DNA from: an uncultured Collinsella sp.
GTDB lineage: Bacteria > Actinomycetota > Coriobacteriia > Coriobacteriales > Coriobacteriaceae
Length of the DNA stretch: 34,362 bases
Direction: 5' to 3'
Assembly: GCA_902494715.1 (NCBI GenBank)
Contig: CABUUJ010000018.1
Coordinates: 1-34,362, forward strand
Part shown: positions 1-7,962 of the stretch, in pieces
Position numbering within the stretch: position 1 is the first letter of the stretch
Layout: each line of letters begins with the position of its first letter
Notes under the pieces: model-generated
The model's input: the letters and a program-made list of their open reading frames with translations, nothing else
Databases searched by the model: none
What the model was told of the DNA's origin: nothing
Program-made: the position numbers and the translations under genes

Positions 1-2
1 AG

Positions 3-980
3 CGCCGTGGCTTCCTGCGCCGCAACCACACCGCCACGCACCTGCTCGATGCCGCCCTTAAGCAGGTCCTGGGCGAGCACGTCTCCCAGGCCGGCTCGCT
101 GGTGACGCCCGAGCACCTGCGCTTTGACTTTACGCACTTCGAGGCCCTGTCCTCCGAGCAGCTCAAGGCTGTCGAGGACCTGGTCAACCAGCAGATCTTT
201 GCTTCCAAGCCGGTCGTGACCCGTGTCATGGGCATCGACGAGGCTAAGGCTGCCGGCGCTGTCGCTCTGTTTGGAGAGAAGTACGGCGATGTCGTCCGCG
301 TCGTCTCCGTGGGCGCCGAGGACCAGCCGTTCTCCCGCGAGCTCTGTGGTGGCACCCATGCCGCCAATACCGCCGAGATTGGCCTGTTCAAGATCATTTC
401 CGAGTCCTCCACGGGCTCCAATGTCCGCCGTATTGAGGCCGTGACCTCTAAGGGTGCCCTCGACTACATGGCCGACCGCCTGGCGCTCGTTGACGCCGCC
501 GCCGCTGCGCTCAAGTGCCGCGTCGACGAGGTTCCCGCCCGCGTGGAGAACCTGCAGGCCGAGCTGCGCGAGACGTCCAACAAGCTCAAAAAGGCTCTGA
601 CCGGTGGCTCCTCCGACGCCATTTCCAGTGCCATCGAGGGTGCTGTCGAGCTCGGCGGCTACAAGCTAGTCGTCGCTGAGCTCCAGGGCCTTGAGGCTGC
701 CGACCTGCGCAACGTATGGGATACCGTGCATCAGAAGGTCGCCGGCCCTGTCGCTTGTGTCGTCGCCAGCGTGACTGAGAAGGGCACCCCGGCCCTGCTC
801 GCTGCCGGTTCCGATGACGCCGTCAAGGCCGGGTTCCACGCCGGTAACGTGATCAAGCAGATCGCGGGTCTGGTCGACGGTCGCGGTGGTGGCCGTCCCA
901 ACATGGCCCAGGCCGGTGGCAAGAATGCTGCCGGCATCGCCGATGCCCTCGCGGCCGCTAAGACCGCGCTCGGCGCCTAA
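3..980 (+). CDS. alaS: Alanine-tRNA ligase, C-terminal part (5' end outside window)
   Basis: The reading frame is open from base 3, so the gene enters from the left and only its last 325 codons are here. The product charges tRNA-Ala in the cytoplasm. What is visible is the editing domain and the C-Ala domain. The editing-site zinc motif HTATH is encoded at 27-41 and its partner CGGTH at 345-359, the two halves of the known AlaRS HxxxH/CxxxH metal site that removes mischarged Ser and Gly. A helical linker follows, then a glycine-rich C-terminal domain (GRGGGRPNMAQAGG) typical of C-Ala/DHHA1. The frame is intact and ends in TAA. ruvX follows after 17 bases, so the two are probably co-transcribed. 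Confidence 0.97.
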   Translation, partial: RRGFLRRNHTATHLLDAALKQVLGEHVSQAGSLVTPEHLRFDFTHFEALSSEQLKAVEDLVNQQIFASKPVVTRVMGIDEAKAAGAVALFGEKYGDVVRVVSVGAEDQPFSRELCGGTHAANTAEIGLFKIISESSTGSNVRRIEAVTSKGALDYMADRLALVDAAAAALKCRVDEVPARVENLQAELRETSNKLKKALTGGSSDAISSAIEGAVELGGYKLVVAELQGLEAADLRNVWDTVHQKVAGPVACVVASVTEKGTPALLAAGSDDAVKAGFHAGNVIKQIAGLVDGRGGGRPNMAQAGGKNAAGIADALAAAKTALGA

Positions 981-997
981 GAATCTAAGAAGTCGCT

Positions 998-1426
998 GTG
1001 GTTGCGCTCGCGCTGGACATAGGGGAGACCAGGATTGGCATTGCCGTCTCGAGCCGTGATGGCAAGATGGCGATGCCTGTCAAGGTGCTTCCGGCTGCCG
1101 AGGTCACCGGTATGGCCAAGACGTTCCGCTACCTGGTTGAGGACTATGAGCCCGACATCCTGGTAAGCGGACGTCCCCTGACCATGGCCGGTGAGCCCGG
1201 CCCCCAGGCCGAGCGCGTTGCCGCCGTGGCGCAAAAGATTGCCGACGAGCTCGATCTTCCGCTGGAGTTTGAGGACGAGCGTCTGTCTTCGCAAGAGGCC
1301 AAGCGTATCCTGCGCGAGCAGGGCCTCAACGAAAAGCAGATGAGGGGCAAGATCGACATGATTGCCGCCAGCCTGTTTTTGCAGACGTGGCTCGATCGTA
1401 AAAACGAGGTGGTTTCGCATGCCTAG
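998..1426 (+). CDS. ruvX: RuvX/YqgF family pre-16S rRNA nuclease / Holliday junction resolvase-like
   Basis: This 142-residue protein has the usual length and motifs of the YqgF/RuvX RNase H-like fold: the N-terminal ALDIGETRIGIAVS with Asp7, the LVSGRPLTMAGEPG loop, FEDERLSS with the acidic residue, and KIDMIAASLFLQTWL with the last acidic residue. The family is known for processing the 5' end of 16S rRNA and as a Holliday junction resolvase homologue; which role applies here is not visible. The start is GTG at 998, because the ALDIG motif must lie at the N terminus. The upstream ribosome site (AAGAAG) is weak. The end overlaps the mltG start by 8 bases, suggesting translational coupling. 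Confidence 0.93.
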   Translation: MVALALDIGETRIGIAVSSRDGKMAMPVKVLPAAEVTGMAKTFRYLVEDYEPDILVSGRPLTMAGEPGPQAERVAAVAQKIADELDLPLEFEDERLSSQEAKRILREQGLNEKQMRGKIDMIAASLFLQTWLDRKNEVVSHA

Positions 1427-2852
1427 CGCTTCCGATCCGCGCCAGCAGAATCGTACACGGCAGCCGGCGTCGCGCCCTGCCCAGCCTGGCCAGCGTCCGG
1501 CACAGCCGACGCAGCGCGCGGCTCAGCCTGCCGCGCGCCCGGCGCAGTCCTTCTCTCGTTCGGCCCAACCTGTTCAACGGACGGGTCAGCAGCCTTCTGC
1601 TCGTTCGGTTCAGCATTCGGCTTCTCACGCGGCTCAGCAGCCCACTGCTCGTACGGCCCAGCCTGCAGGCGGCACCCGCTTTAAGCAGCAGGCACCTACC
1701 CAGCGAACGCAGGCCCCCCAATCGCATTCGCATCACGCTCGTGGTTCGCATGGCGTTGCTCCGGCGACCCGCTCGAGCTACAACACGCATGCTCGTCGCG
1801 GTGCTCAAAAGAAAAGCTCCCCGGTGCCTATGATTATCGGTGGCGTTGTTGCCGTGCTTGCGCTTGTCGCGATCGTTTTCTTTGTCGTGCTAGCCGTCAA
1901 GGGCTTCTTTGGCGGTGAGGGTGCGAAAGTCGTTGCAGGCCAGCAGGTTACTATCACGATTCCCGACGGTGCCTCGGGTGACAGCATCGCTTCGATTCTC
2001 TCCGAGAATCATATCGTCGAAAATCCCAAGGATTATTATGCGGCGGTGAAAAAGCTCAACGCCGATATGTCGCTCAAGCCTGGTGATTATTCGTTCACCA
2101 CACTCATGGATGCGAGCAAGGTTGTTCAGCAGCTCATGGAAGGCCCCAACGCGGGCTCCAATGCGCTGACTATCCCTGAGGGCCTGACGGTCGATCAAGT
2201 CGCCGACCGTGTGGCCCAGGCCTACGACAGCATCTCTAAGGAAGACTTCCTCAACCAGGCCAAGGCCTCCAACTACGTGGACGACTATAGCTTCCTTAAG
2301 GGTGCCGCTAACGACTCGCTCGAGGGTTTCTTGTTCCCCAAGACCTATTCGTTGGGTGATTCGCCGACGGCCGATGGCGTGATTCGCGCTATGCTCGATC
2401 AGTTTAAGACCGAGTACAAGTCGCTTGACTTTGCGAACTGCGAAGCCAAGATTAAGGAGCGCTATGGCGTGGAGATGTCCGACTACGACATCGTCAACTT
2501 GGCCTCTATCGTTGAGCGCGAGGGCCTCAACGCCGACCAGCGCGCGCACGTGGCCTCGGTCTTCTACAACCGCCTTGCCGGCAAGCTCGACGGTCTGCGC
2601 TATCTCAACAGCGATGCGACCATGATGTATGTCACCGGTGGCGAGGTTACCGCCGACGACCTGCAGAGCGATAGTCCGTATAACACCTATAAGCACGAGG
2701 GTCTGCCACCCACGCCCATCTGCTCTCCGTCGCTCGAGGCACTCAAGGCCACGCTTGAGCCGACCGACTCCGATGACCTGTATTTCTACATTACGCAGGA
2801 CGAGGAGTACTTCTCGCAAACCTACGAAGAGCATCAACAGTCTTGGAATTAG
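1419..2852 (+). CDS. mltG: Endolytic murein transglycosylase MltG (YceG-like)
   Basis: A 477-residue inner-membrane protein that cuts nascent glycan strands. The first ~135 residues are a Gln/Pro/Ala/Arg-rich, probably disordered cytoplasmic tail of repeated AQP-like units. One membrane segment follows at about residues 137-160 (IIGGVVAVLALVAIVFFVV), then a LysM-like part and the YceG catalytic domain. The catalytic Glu of the family lies in NLASIVEREG and corresponds to Glu366. I place the start at ATG 1419, inside the last codons of ruvX, because an AACGAGGTGG ribosome site precedes it; a longer frame from 1362 exists but lies in ruvX and lacks such a site. The next gene starts one base after the stop. 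Confidence 0.93.
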   Translation: MPSASDPRQQNRTRQPASRPAQPGQRPAQPTQRAAQPAARPAQSFSRSAQPVQRTGQQPSARSVQHSASHAAQQPTARTAQPAGGTRFKQQAPTQRTQAPQSHSHHARGSHGVAPATRSSYNTHARRGAQKKSSPVPMIIGGVVAVLALVAIVFFVVLAVKGFFGGEGAKVVAGQQVTITIPDGASGDSIASILSENHIVENPKDYYAAVKKLNADMSLKPGDYSFTTLMDASKVVQQLMEGPNAGSNALTIPEGLTVDQVADRVAQAYDSISKEDFLNQAKASNYVDDYSFLKGAANDSLEGFLFPKTYSLGDSPTADGVIRAMLDQFKTEYKSLDFANCEAKIKERYGVEMSDYDIVNLASIVEREGLNADQRAHVASVFYNRLAGKLDGLRYLNSDATMMYVTGGEVTADDLQSDSPYNTYKHEGLPPTPICSPSLEALKATLEPTDSDDLYFYITQDEEYFSQTYEEHQQSWN

Positions 2853-2853
2853 C

Positions 2854-3351
2854 ATGAGGATTTTTAGCCCCAAACGTTACGTTGCCTCGGTCGATCGCAT
2901 CGACCTTGATACCCTGTGGGCCGACGGCAAACGCGCCATTCTGCTCGATCGCGATAACACCTTGGTGCCGCGCGACACCGAGCAGGTTCCCGCCGCGGTT
3001 TCCGCGTGGCTCGATGCCGCCCGCGCCAAAGGCTTTAAGCTGTGCATGGTGTCCAATAACTGGCATCGCGACCAGGTCATGAGCTCTGCACGCGAGCTGG
3101 GACTCGAGGCCATCAGCCACGCCATGAAGCCGGCGCCGTTTGCCCTCAAGGCGGGTCTTAAGCGCCTCGGCGCCACGGCCGACGAGGCGGTGCTGATCGG
3201 TGATCAGCTCTACACTGACGTGTGGAGCGGCAACTTCGCCGGCGTCGATACCATCTTGGTTAAGCCGCAGGCGACGCAGGACCTGTGGTATACGCAGATC
3301 TTCCGTATCTTTGAGCGCCGGGCCCTGCGCGACCTTCCCTGCGAGGATTAG
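2854..3351 (+). CDS. YqeG family HAD IIIA-type phosphatase
   Basis: A 165-residue cytoplasmic protein of the HAD superfamily. The nucleophile motif LLDRDNTLVP (Asp32 and Asp34) is present, as are motif II MVSNN, a lysine in the AMKPAP segment, and motif IV LIGDQLYTDVWSGN with its acidic residues. It therefore looks catalytically complete. The short cap-less form and the C-terminal FERRALRDLP segment fit the YqeG family found next to aro and ribosome-assembly genes in Gram-positive bacteria; the physiological substrate is not established. It starts ATG 2854 immediately after the mltG stop, and aroK starts 8 bases after its own stop. Confidence 0.9.
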   Translation: MRIFSPKRYVASVDRIDLDTLWADGKRAILLDRDNTLVPRDTEQVPAAVSAWLDAARAKGFKLCMVSNNWHRDQVMSSARELGLEAISHAMKPAPFALKAGLKRLGATADEAVLIGDQLYTDVWSGNFAGVDTILVKPQATQDLWYTQIFRIFERRALRDLPCED

Positions 3352-3359
3352 GTCTCGCT

Positions 3360-3893
3360 ATGTCCCAGCACACCAAACACGGCTGCGACCATATCTTCTT
3401 TATCGGCTTTTTGGGCGCGGGCAAATCGACGCTCGCGCGCAACGTCGGCACCATGTTCAAGAGGCGTTTTATCGATACCGACCGCCTGGTCGTCCGCCGT
3501 TGCGGCAAGTCGGTAACCGAGATTTTTGAGACCGAGGGCGAGGATCGTTTTCGCGAGCTCGAGACCTCGGCACTCCGTTCGCTTCAAAGTGAGCGCAGCC
3601 TGCTAGTATCGTGCGGGGGTGGCATTGTCGAGACGCCGGTGAATATTGAGCTGATGCACGAAATGGGTACGTGCGTGTACCTCGAGGGCGACTTTGAGGA
3701 TTCGATTCGCCAGATTCGTCGGTCCGACACGCGCCCCGATTTCCGCTCGCCTGAGCATGCCGCGCGCCTGTTTGAGCATCGCCGTCCGTTGTATCGCCAG
3801 GCTGCCGACCTTACCCTTGATATTCGCAACAAGTCCTTCGAGGACGTTTCCTACCTTTGTGCCGAGATGCTTTTGGAGCGTGGGCTGCTATGA
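3360..3893 (+). CDS. aroK: Shikimate kinase
   Basis: A 177-residue P-loop kinase that phosphorylates shikimate at the 3-hydroxyl in the pathway to chorismate. Walker A is GFLGAGKST at residues 16-24. The shikimate-binding FIDTD (38-42), the EDRFRELE segment (61-68) and the GGG turn (86-88) are all in their expected order, and the lid-region arginines and the late RPLYRQAAD adenine-side motif are present. The length is normal for the family. The start is ATG 3360. The stop overlaps the aroB start in an ATGA arrangement, so the two genes are probably coupled. The enzyme looks functional, in contrast to its neighbour. Confidence 0.95.
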   Translation: MSQHTKHGCDHIFFIGFLGAGKSTLARNVGTMFKRRFIDTDRLVVRRCGKSVTEIFETEGEDRFRELETSALRSLQSERSLLVSCGGGIVETPVNIELMHEMGTCVYLEGDFEDSIRQIRRSDTRPDFRSPEHAARLFEHRRPLYRQAADLTLDIRNKSFEDVSYLCAEMLLERGLL

Positions 3894-4999
3894 TTCGCCG
3901 TCAACTGATCAATTTCCAAAACCGCAGCGTCGATGTCCGTGTCGGATTGGGTGCGTTCGATGAGCTGTCGCGTATGTTTGCCTCGGCCGTGGGCAAGCCT
4001 AAGCGCGCGATGGTCGTTTGGAACACCGCCACATCCGAGCGTTTTGGTGAAGTCGTCGAGCATGCGCTGGTCGACGCCGGTTTTGCCGTGTCGCCGCTTG
4101 TCCTCGAGGTTTCGCCTGCTGGTGCCACGCTGGCCGATGCTGATGCTATCTTTGGCGCCCTGTCTGCCAACGGCGTTACCTGCGACGATCTGGTTGTCGC
4201 CGTTGGCGATGCCGCAACCTGCTCGGTTGTTAGCTGGTGCGCCAACCAGTGGTGTGGCCGAACCGAGTGCGCGCTGCTGCCGACGACCTTCGACGCCATG
4301 CTCACGGTCGCGACGACCATGAAGCCGCTTGTCGCCTCGTCGGCCAATGCGCTTCCCGCTATCGCGTTCCGTCCCGAACCGGGTTTGGTCGTGTGTGACC
4401 TCGATCTTGTTCACGAGGCGGACCCCGAGGACCTCAAGCTCGGCTATGCGGTACTTGTTGGCACCATGCTTTCGAGCAGCAAGTCCCGCTGGAATCAGTT
4501 TACTGAGACCGTCCCCGAGATTCTCGCGGGCGAGGAGGTCGCGCTCGTCAATGCCGTTCAATGGTCTCAGACTGCCCGTAAAGACGTACTGATGGCCACG
4601 AACCCGAGCGCCCGCCATGCGCTCGATTTTGGCAAGACGGGGGAGCGCACCCTGCGCACCTGCTTGGGCGATGCCGCTTCGCAGGTCCCTGCCTACCAGC
4701 TGTTGTCCGAGGGCATGCGCTTTGAGGCGCGCCTTGCCCACGACGCCTGCGACTTCGATATCGATTACGTCTTTGAGGTTGATGACTGCTTGGAGGACTT
4801 TGGTATCGAGGAACTTGCCTTCGATCTGGAGCCTGCCGCATATATCGAGGAGTTCCGCAAGCAGCAGTTCGCCCGCTCAAACCGCAGCATGTTGCCGCTG
4901 CCCGCGGCACTCGGCGCCATTCGCCTAACGAACGTCGAGGACGAGGTTCTTGAGCGCCATGCTCACGCCTACTTGGCTTCTCGCAAAGAACTTCTCTAA
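3890..4999 (+). CDS. AroB (3-dehydroquinate synthase) homologue lacking the metal-binding residues
   Basis: A 369-residue protein whose length, position after aroK and overall layout match 3-dehydroquinate synthase, but whose active site is eroded. The usual NAD-binding glycine cluster (GGGVxGD) reads VVAVGDAATCS. The segment that normally reads AEVIKYG, whose Glu binds zinc, reads AVLVGTM. The usual FGHTFGHAIE, with a zinc-binding His, reads FGKTGERTLR. The HGEAVAIGM segment, with the third His ligand, reads SEGMRFEARL. All three metal ligands therefore seem to be replaced, although the reading frame is open and the base composition matches its neighbours. It may be a pseudoenzyme, a protein with a new role, or a regulator of AroK. 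The start at ATG 3890 overlaps the aroK stop. Family membership is fairly sure; loss of the classical activity is inferred from my hand alignment. Confidence 0.72.
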   Translation: MIRRQLINFQNRSVDVRVGLGAFDELSRMFASAVGKPKRAMVVWNTATSERFGEVVEHALVDAGFAVSPLVLEVSPAGATLADADAIFGALSANGVTCDDLVVAVGDAATCSVVSWCANQWCGRTECALLPTTFDAMLTVATTMKPLVASSANALPAIAFRPEPGLVVCDLDLVHEADPEDLKLGYAVLVGTMLSSSKSRWNQFTETVPEILAGEEVALVNAVQWSQTARKDVLMATNPSARHALDFGKTGERTLRTCLGDAASQVPAYQLLSEGMRFEARLAHDACDFDIDYVFEVDDCLEDFGIEELAFDLEPAAYIEEFRKQQFARSNRSMLPLPAALGAIRLTNVEDEVLERHAHAYLASRKELL

Positions 5000-5005
5000 G
5001 ATTTA

Positions 5006-5131
5006 TTGACTTCCATCGTCTTTCGTATCATGTTGAGGGGCGGGTTTCCAATCGGTTGTGGATCGCATGCGATTCCGTCGTTCGGTTGAGACCCGTCCCG
5101 TCTATATAGAGACAACAAGAAAGGAATCTGC
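5006..5131 (+). promoter_or_regulatory. Structured leader and possible promoter upstream of the M24 peptidase
   Basis: The 132-base gap after aroB holds a TTGACT hexamer (5006-5011) and a TATCAT hexamer (5026-5031), but they are only 14 bases apart, so the promoter is tentative. Downstream, bases 5037-5048 and 5088-5099 can form a 12-bp stem, two of the pairs being G-U. The loop contains the perfect palindrome ATCGCATGCGAT (5062-5073). A second perfect palindrome, TCTATATAGA, follows at 5101-5110. The ribosome site AGAAAGGA then lies just before the ATG at 5132. No T tract follows the main stem, so it is not an ordinary terminator. Confidence 0.45.
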
Positions 5132-6262
5132 ATGTCTGAGTTTGCTGCCGGTCCTGCATGTCGTATCGAGCGTGTCCGTGCCCTGATGGCCGAGCGTGGC
5201 TACGACGCCATCGTGGTGCGCGACGAGGCCAACCTTCGTTGGCTTACGGGCGTGAAGGGCGTCTTCGACTACACCTTCGAGTTCCCGCACGCCGCGTTTA
5301 TTACGGCTGACCAGTGCCTGTTCCATACCGACTCGCGCTACCTCAACAGCTTTGAGGAGAACACGCCCGCCGGCAGCCCCTGGGTCTACGACATGGACGA
5401 GGGCACCATCCCCGGTTGGGTCGCCGGCAAAATCGCGGCCAACAAGTGCCGCGTCTGCGCTGTCGAGGACGACATGCAGATCAACTTCTATCAGGGTATT
5501 CAGCGTGGTCTGGAGGATCGTTCCGTCGCCTGCATGCTGCCGCTGATGCATGCCGACATTCGCAAGATGCGCGCCATCAAGGACGCCGAGGAGATCGAGC
5601 TCATGCGCCATGCGCAGTCGATCACCGACGCCGCCTTCCAGCACATGCTCGGCTATATTAAGCCTGGTATGACCGAGAAGCAGGTTCGCAACGAGCTCGA
5701 GAACTTTATGTTCGCCAACGGCGCCGATAGCCTTGCCTTCGGCTCCATCGTGGCGAGCGGTCCCAACACCGCCAACCCGCATGCCGTGCCGAGCGACCGC
5801 GTGATCGAGAAGGGCGATTTCGTTCTCATGGATTATGGCGCGGGCTACTGCGATTACCGCTCCGACATGACGCGCACTGTCGTGATGGGCGAGCCCACGC
5901 AGGAGCAGCTCGACCTGTACGCACTCGTGCGTCGCACGCACGAGGAGTGCGTCGCCGCCATCCATCCGGGCGTCGAGGGCAACGACATTTTCAAGCTTTC
6001 CAAGAAGATCATCGGCGATGCCGGTTATGGCGATTACTACAACCATGGCCTGGGCCACGGCGTTGGTATCGACATCCACGAGCTGCCCAACTTCAACCGC
6101 AGCAAGAACACCATCGAGGTCGGCTCGGTTATCACCATGGAGCCCGGCGTGTATCTGCCCGGTGTGGGTGGCGTGCGTCTGGAGGACTACGGCGTGGTCA
6201 CCGAGAACGGCTACGAGCCCTTCACCAAGACCCCGCACGACCTGCACGTCATCGATTGCTAG
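5132..6262 (+). CDS. M24 family Xaa-Pro aminopeptidase
   Basis: A 376-residue cytoplasmic metallopeptidase that removes N-terminal residues preceding proline. Residues 1-135 form a creatinase-like N-terminal domain, and the rest is the pita-bread catalytic domain. All five metal ligands are seen: Asp234 in LMDYGAG, Asp245 in SDMTRT, His309 in GLGHGVG, Glu337 in MEPGVY and Glu351 in RLED. Length and motifs fit the PepQ/PepP-like prolyl peptidases often placed directly before efp in Gram-positive genomes, as here. The start ATG 5132 has a good AGAAAGGA ribosome site. A strong terminator follows the stop, so it seems to form its own transcription unit behind the structured leader. Confidence 0.93.
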   Translation: MSEFAAGPACRIERVRALMAERGYDAIVVRDEANLRWLTGVKGVFDYTFEFPHAAFITADQCLFHTDSRYLNSFEENTPAGSPWVYDMDEGTIPGWVAGKIAANKCRVCAVEDDMQINFYQGIQRGLEDRSVACMLPLMHADIRKMRAIKDAEEIELMRHAQSITDAAFQHMLGYIKPGMTEKQVRNELENFMFANGADSLAFGSIVASGPNTANPHAVPSDRVIEKGDFVLMDYGAGYCDYRSDMTRTVVMGEPTQEQLDLYALVRRTHEECVAAIHPGVEGNDIFKLSKKIIGDAGYGDYYNHGLGHGVGIDIHELPNFNRSKNTIEVGSVITMEPGVYLPGVGGVRLEDYGVVTENGYEPFTKTPHDLHVIDC

Positions 6263-6284
6263 CCCATTTCGATAGATTTTTGGG

Positions 6285-6327
6285 GCGGGGCGTCCGGAGC
6301 AATTCGGGCGCCCCGCGTTCTCTTTTT
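6285..6327 (+). terminator. Rho-independent terminator after the M24 peptidase
   Basis: A 12-bp GC-rich stem (6285-6296 with 6305-6316, starting GCGGGGCG, one G-U pair) and an 8-base loop are followed by TTCTCTTTTT. It separates the peptidase from the efp unit. Confidence 0.88.
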
Positions 6328-6358
6328 ATGCGCTCGCTGCAGGCGCCGTCTGCAAGTG

Positions 6359-6364
6359 TATAAT
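6359..6364 (+). promoter_or_regulatory. Probable -10 box of the efp operon promoter
   Basis: A perfect TATAAT lies 58 bases upstream of the efp start and downstream of the preceding terminator. No clear -35 box is seen at the usual distance. The transcript would begin near 6371 and carry the AACAAGAAAGG ribosome site. Confidence 0.5.
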
Positions 6365-6421
6365 TTCGGTCGTATGTAATTTGGACGCTTGTGCGTTCTG
6401 CCCATAACAAGAAAGGTCGCT

Positions 6422-6985
6422 ATGCCTACCATTTCTACCGCCGACTTCAAGAACGGCCTCGGTCTCCGCATTAAGGACAAGGTCTACACCATCGTCGAGT
6501 TCCAGCATGTCAAGCCGGGCAAGGGTGGCGCGTTTGTGCGCTACAAGACCCGCGACATCAAGAGCGGCCGCGTCGTCGAGAACACCTGCAACGCCGGCAC
6601 CAAGTTCGAGAGCGTCATGCTCACCACCCGTGAGTTCCAGTACCTCTACAACGATGGCGCTGACTACATCTTCATGGACAACGGGACCTATGAGCAGGTT
6701 CCCGTTCCCGAGGACATGGTGGGCGAGAACTCCAAGTGGCTGCGCGAGAACGACATCTGCCAGCTGCTCTTCGCCGACGATGAGCTCATGGGCGTGACGC
6801 CGCCGATGTTCATCGAGACCACCATCGTCCAGACCGACCCGGGCTTTAAGGGCGACACCGTCCAGGGTTCCACCAAGCCGGCCACGATCGACACCGGCGC
6901 TGTCATCCAGGTCCCCATGTACCTCAACGAGGGCGAGGTCATCAAGGTTGACACCCGCGACGGCAAGTTCGTCTCCCGCGTCTAG
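6422..6985 (+). CDS. efp: Translation elongation factor P
   Basis: A 187-residue protein that relieves ribosome stalling at proline stretches. Three beta domains are recognisable: the KOW-like N-terminal domain with the tip loop KPGKGG (Lys34 at the tip), the central OB domain beginning near EQVPVPEDM, and the C-terminal OB domain with DTVQGSTKPATIDTG. Lysine at the tip is the residue that is modified or used unmodified, depending on lineage. No modification gene is near, so the modification state cannot be told. The start is ATG 6422 after AAGAAAGG; a longer frame from 6389 is rejected because it has no ribosome site and family members begin at this Met. Confidence 0.97.
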   Translation: MPTISTADFKNGLGLRIKDKVYTIVEFQHVKPGKGGAFVRYKTRDIKSGRVVENTCNAGTKFESVMLTTREFQYLYNDGADYIFMDNGTYEQVPVPEDMVGENSKWLRENDICQLLFADDELMGVTPPMFIETTIVQTDPGFKGDTVQGSTKPATIDTGAVIQVPMYLNEGEVIKVDTRDGKFVSRV

Positions 6986-7009
6986 CAACCAACTCTTCTA
7001 GGAGGACTC

Positions 7010-7372
7010 ATGCCCCAGGAAATCAAGATTGACGGCATCGGCATTTCGCCCGATGTTCTGACCGCCATCGTCTCGCGCGCCGTGTCGGATGTCGAGGGCA
7101 TCGCCTCCGTTGGCGTCAAGGACCTTGCCACCAACCTTGTCTCCATGATGCTCTCGTCCAAGGCCCCGGCTTCCGAGCCGGCGGTCGAGGCCGAGGTCGT
7201 CGGCGACAAGCTCGCACTCACCGTGCGTGTCGTGGTGTTCTTTGGCTATCCGTTCAAGAAACTCGCCGAGGCCGTTCGCGCCGCCGTGGTCGCCGCCATC
7301 GATGCCCAGGTGGGCGTCGAGGTCGAACGCGTTGACGTTTGCATCGACGGCCTCGTTTTCCCCAAGGAGTAA
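7010..7372 (+). CDS. Asp23/Gls24 family protein
   Basis: A 120-residue protein of the Asp23/Gls24 (formerly DUF322) family. The family signature is visible: an N-terminal ISPDVLTAIVSRAVSDVEGI, then the beta-rich ALTVRVVVFFGYPFKKLAEAVRAAVVAAI and a final VERVDVCIDGLVF. Members are small soluble proteins linked to envelope or alkaline stress, and in Gram-positive genomes one is often found just before nusB, as here. A strong AGGAGG ribosome site precedes ATG 7010. Its stop is three bases before the TTG start of nusB. No signal peptide or membrane segment is seen. Confidence 0.9.
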   Translation: MPQEIKIDGIGISPDVLTAIVSRAVSDVEGIASVGVKDLATNLVSMMLSSKAPASEPAVEAEVVGDKLALTVRVVVFFGYPFKKLAEAVRAAVVAAIDAQVGVEVERVDVCIDGLVFPKE

Positions 7373-7375
7373 CCT

Positions 7376-7960
7376 TTGAGCCTTAAGGTTTATCGCGGGC
7401 GCACGCTTGCCCGCAGTCAGGCGCTGCAGCTGCTGTTCCAGGCCGAGGCCACGGACAGCCCGCTCGAGCGCGTCCTCGAGGGCGATTTCCTGATTTCGAA
7501 GGGTCCCCTCGACCCCTATGCGTTGGAGCTTTGCCGCGGTGCCTACGAGCACATTGATCGCATCGACTGCGCTCTGCGCTCCGTTGCCAAGAACTGGGAT
7601 CTTATGCGCATGCCCGGCGCCGACCGCAATCTGTTGCGTATCGCCGTTTACGAGATGCGTTTCCTCACCGACGAGGAGGTCTCGGACGCCATCGTGATCA
7701 ACGAGGCTGTCGAGCTTGCCAAGGCCTATGGCACCGACCAGTCCGCGTCGTTCGTCAACGGCGTGCTGGGCAAGATCGCTCGCAGCGAGGAGCTGCCGGG
7801 CGAGGACCTGTACCAGGAGCTGCTGGCCGAAGATCGCGCTCGCGAGGAGGCGCAGGCTGCCGAGGCTGCCGCCAAGGTTGCGGTTGCCCAAGCTGAGGCT
7901 GGCGTGCTGGCCGAGGATGCGGACGCCGCCGAGGCTGACATCGACTCTGTCGAGGAGTAG
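7376..7960 (+). CDS. nusB: Transcription antitermination factor NusB with acidic Ala-rich tail
   Basis: A 194-residue NusB. The RNA-binding N-terminal helix (RGRTLARSQALQLLFQAE) and the C-terminal half with MRMPGADRNLLRIAVYEMRFL and INEAVELAKAYGTDQSASFVNG span about 145 residues. NusB joins NusE at boxA in rRNA leaders and prevents early termination. The last ~45 residues are an Ala/Glu-rich, low-complexity acidic tail, longer than usual for the family. The start is TTG at 7376, chosen because AAGGAG (7364-7369) lies at good spacing and no ATG occurs in the right place. It is packed between the Asp23 gene and xseB. Confidence 0.93.
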   Translation: MSLKVYRGRTLARSQALQLLFQAEATDSPLERVLEGDFLISKGPLDPYALELCRGAYEHIDRIDCALRSVAKNWDLMRMPGADRNLLRIAVYEMRFLTDEEVSDAIVINEAVELAKAYGTDQSASFVNGVLGKIARSEELPGEDLYQELLAEDRAREEAQAAEAAAKVAVAQAEAGVLAEDADAAEADIDSVEE

Positions 7961-7962
7961 CC

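Noticed and set aside
1362..1418. N-terminal extension of MltG
   Set aside because: Lies within ruvX, has no ribosome site, and the ATG at 1419 has a good one.
3890..4999. Frameshift as the explanation for the odd AroB
   Set aside because: The homologous segments all occur in one frame in the right order; the ligands are substituted, not shifted.
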